Source of the DNA: Astropecten irregularis
Taxonomy: Eukaryota; Echinodermata; Asteroidea; Paxillosida; Astropectinidae
Reading direction: 5' to 3'
Length of the DNA stretch: 64,000 nt
Assembly: GCA_963971285.1 (NCBI GenBank)
Contig: OZ020256.1
Span: 2,792,501-2,856,500 of the forward strand
The notes beneath the pieces were generated by a model. The model was not told the DNA's origin and ran no database searches. It worked only from the letters and a program-made list of their open reading frames with translations. Positions 61,805 through 64,000 of this stretch are shown here, piece after piece. The first letter of the stretch is position 1; each line of letters starts with the position of its first letter. Position numbers and translations under genes: made by a program.

Positions 61805-61935
61805 GGGGCCGATTTCACTAAACTCATCGTAACCTACTATCAATCGTAGGACTTATGATGCATTGCAGCCCTATGATGTGTTATCCTTCGTAACTGGAGT
61901 TGCGATCGATCATAGGGCTTCGTGAAATCGACCCC
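61805..61935. mobile_element. Palindromic MITE, family E copy 4
   Basis: Begins ggggccgatttcacta and ends cttcgtgaaatcgacccc. The interior has actatcaatcgtaggactta and tgttatccttcgtaact, as in the other copies. Confidence 0.87.
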
Positions 61936-62093
61936 AGAACTAGAACCAGAAAGAACGGGATAAGACACAGTTACCCCATTCAGCCTCGTTCTGTTGCTGT
62001 GTGTGGACGATTGATGTACTGACGTCCATCACTTTTCCTCCATCACTTGTTCTACTCTTCCCAAGTTCCCAGAGCATAATCACGGACAGAATG
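61936..62093 (+). other. Possible first exon: 5' UTR ending in ATG followed by a donor
   Basis: Non-repetitive, pyrimidine-rich sequence ends gacagaATG and is followed at once by a donor, gtaagc (62094). A start codon as the last three bases of exon 1 is a common layout, for example in ribosomal-protein genes. A phase-0 acceptor exists at about 62442 (acatcaccag), opening a short frame (AVNDLGDLAL), but no donor or domain supports it. The gene, if real, would run out of the window. Confidence 0.3.
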
Positions 62094-64000
62094 GTAAGCT
62101 GCTTTGCATTGTTTTATTGATTAATTATTGGCCATTTGAAGAAACCTTTCCAGAGAGTACTTGACGGAACGTTTGTTCACTTCAGTGGAAATGAAAAAAA
62201 AAAAAAACTCAAAACCAAGAAACTTCATAACTGCGGGAAACCAAAATGAGGGTAGAGAAATGTTTTCAATGTGAAATTGTATTTTGTCTGGCAATGTAGC
62301 ATAGGGTGGGACCGATTGGTGATGAAGTCGACCATTATTGAGTATTTGCAATGCCTCTTTCGGCCTTTCCCCTTAGTTCATATAGGCCCTAATTTATGTC
62401 AAATTGAGTTTGTGAAACATGACGTTTTCCCCCCCACATCACCAGGCCGTCAACGATCTAGGAGACCTCGCCCTAAGCTCACTAAATTGTTTGTTTTTGT
62501 TGTTTTTTAAATCAAGTTTATTGTGAAAAACTTTCCCCCGTAAATGCTGTTTACACGTCCAAAACAGGACAGCCGATTGTTGCCTCAACATGTGACACAG
62601 ATCGAGCTTGAGTCAAAATTCTCAACAAGTCATTGAATTCTCAGTGCCAAAATAAGTCAATTATGTGTCATTGAATCTTTAATTAAAAAGAACAACAATG
62701 CTGTCCTAAACATACATGGATTGCAGAATGCCTGTAGACAAATTAGGCCTCAAATTGAACAAGTACAAATTCGGCAGAGATGTGGCCATCTAGAATTTAA
62801 CCAAAGGCGTCCCACTTCCGGCCCAACGTTATTAAAGTCAGTATGAACGTGGCTTGGTTAATTTCCTGTGCGCGTGCATGCTAGGCCAGCGCCAAGCAAT
62901 GTAATTTGTGTATAATACACATGGATGTACACCCCGTATGTACATGTACATACACATGCACATGCACATGTATTATACATTATACTAATAATGCACATTC
63001 AATGGCCTTCTCGGCCCATCCCTTGTTTACTAGGATTGCGTGCTGTGGGAAAGTCCCCTAGCACGCAACATCCCTTCCAATGAATAAACATTTTTGTACA
63101 GTGGCCATACATGGACATTTCTCTCAGGCATCATCTTGAAACACAGTGAACGATTTTTCACAAAAAAACGGATCATATGTTTATGTCAATGAGAGAACAC
63201 ACACAAATAAACACAGTATATTTCCCTCTATTATAAAGGATATTTAGGCCTATCATGTAATCCCTTGCAGTAAACGGGGTGTAGGCCTTCTTACATTATA
63301 AGCCGCACTCCATGCAAGCAACCGGCATTTGAAAACAGTGACGAATTTTGCATAGCTTGGAAGAATTCTTGTCTTGAAATGCAGATCAAGGAATCTGCAT
63401 TTAAAAAAAGCCAAAAGTCAAAATACCATTAAAAAAGAGGAAGTAGGCCTAATATTTATTCTGCACCTTGGTACCGTAATGCCAATATAAAATCAATAGA
63501 TACACAATTGTTACATTTTGTTTTACTGACAGTAGGCCTATATCCATACTAACAGACTAAATGAGGTTTTTATAATGCGTTGCATGGATATCATGCAAGC
63601 TAAAATAATTGGGCTGATATTTTACTTCCTTTCGGACTGGCAAACTGAATGGCAGTTCATTCCCCCACAGCAGATGACAATGATCTTGAAAGCATGCATG
63701 TTAGCTTGCAGTGTGGTTTAAGTGGAATGTACGGTATATCCAAATGGAATATATCTGTCTATTGCTGTTAATATGCGATATGCACTACGCAGTATTTCCT
63801 TTCAGTACTTCAGTGCACTATAACATATACTGTACATACATTTATACTCTGAGCCAGTAAAGAACATTATGAATACACATAGGAACGGTACGTGACATTA
63901 TTTGTAACTCACATGTGAGCTTGGTCATCTGGTTTATCATGCCCTTAATTTTCATAATGCAATTCGCCCGAGGCCATGATGCTTCGGTTTCTTTGTGAGT
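62094..64000. other. Noncoding end of the window
   Basis: AT-rich sequence with inverted repeats: an AT-rich one at about 62907-62981 (tgtgtataatacacatg / catgtattatacat) around alternating ACATGC-type sequence, and a tight 15-bp hairpin with a 3-base loop at 63036-63068. TAGGCCTA palindromes occur near 63246, 63445 and 63535. No gene is recognised. Confidence 0.5.

Noticed and set aside
1-64000. CRISPR array, bacterial operons, rRNA genes or an integrated virus
   Set aside because: No regularly spaced repeat-spacer pattern, Shine-Dalgarno-led gene series, rRNA segments or viral protein motifs were seen.

Overview
The window is eukaryotic, from a metazoan nuclear genome, most likely a marine deuterostome and probably an echinoderm (inference). 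Coding sequence is split by GT-AG introns. Almost everything else is AT-rich noncoding DNA full of small inverted-repeat elements, and the palindrome TAGGCCTA occurs more than 30 times. The F-type lectin domain (known from fish, echinoderms, molluscs and others) fits a marine invertebrate. There are no bacterial-type operons, rRNA, CRISPR arrays or intact transposase genes.

Layout. Positions 1-345 hold an 89-bp tandem repeat that puts paired octamer motifs (ATGCAAAT) and inverted CCAAT boxes in strict register. From 345 to 48405 I find no convincing protein-coding gene. That stretch carries palindromic MITE-like elements in several families, tRNA-derived SINE pieces, a GATC-dense block, a 1.9-kb composite element made of two identical-looking 481-bp repeats with an outer 6-bp target duplication (30307-32244), and a 2.4-kb foldback element with ~0.6-kb tandemly repetitive arms and an 8-bp target duplication (41041-43445). 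It may be intergenic or lie within long introns or flanking regulatory DNA.

Gene 1 (48406-53068, +) encodes a predicted secreted protein: signal peptide, PAN/apple domain, then one F-type lectin (fucolectin) domain spread over three small exons in phase 1. Its fucose-binding motif is intact except that the acidic residue is Lys. The strong donor of exon 1 is out of phase with exon 2, while a weak donor 4 nt downstream restores the frame and a family-typical Asn.

Gene 2 (56917-59196 or 59307, +) encodes a multi-pass membrane protein with some resemblance to the insect-type gustatory-receptor-like family. It has a 64-codon first exon and a large second exon interrupted by one apparent frameshift. 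Its 3' end may be incomplete.

Between and after these genes lie further MITEs, hairpins and an exon-1-like ATG immediately followed by a splice donor (62091). The two genes show no functional link.
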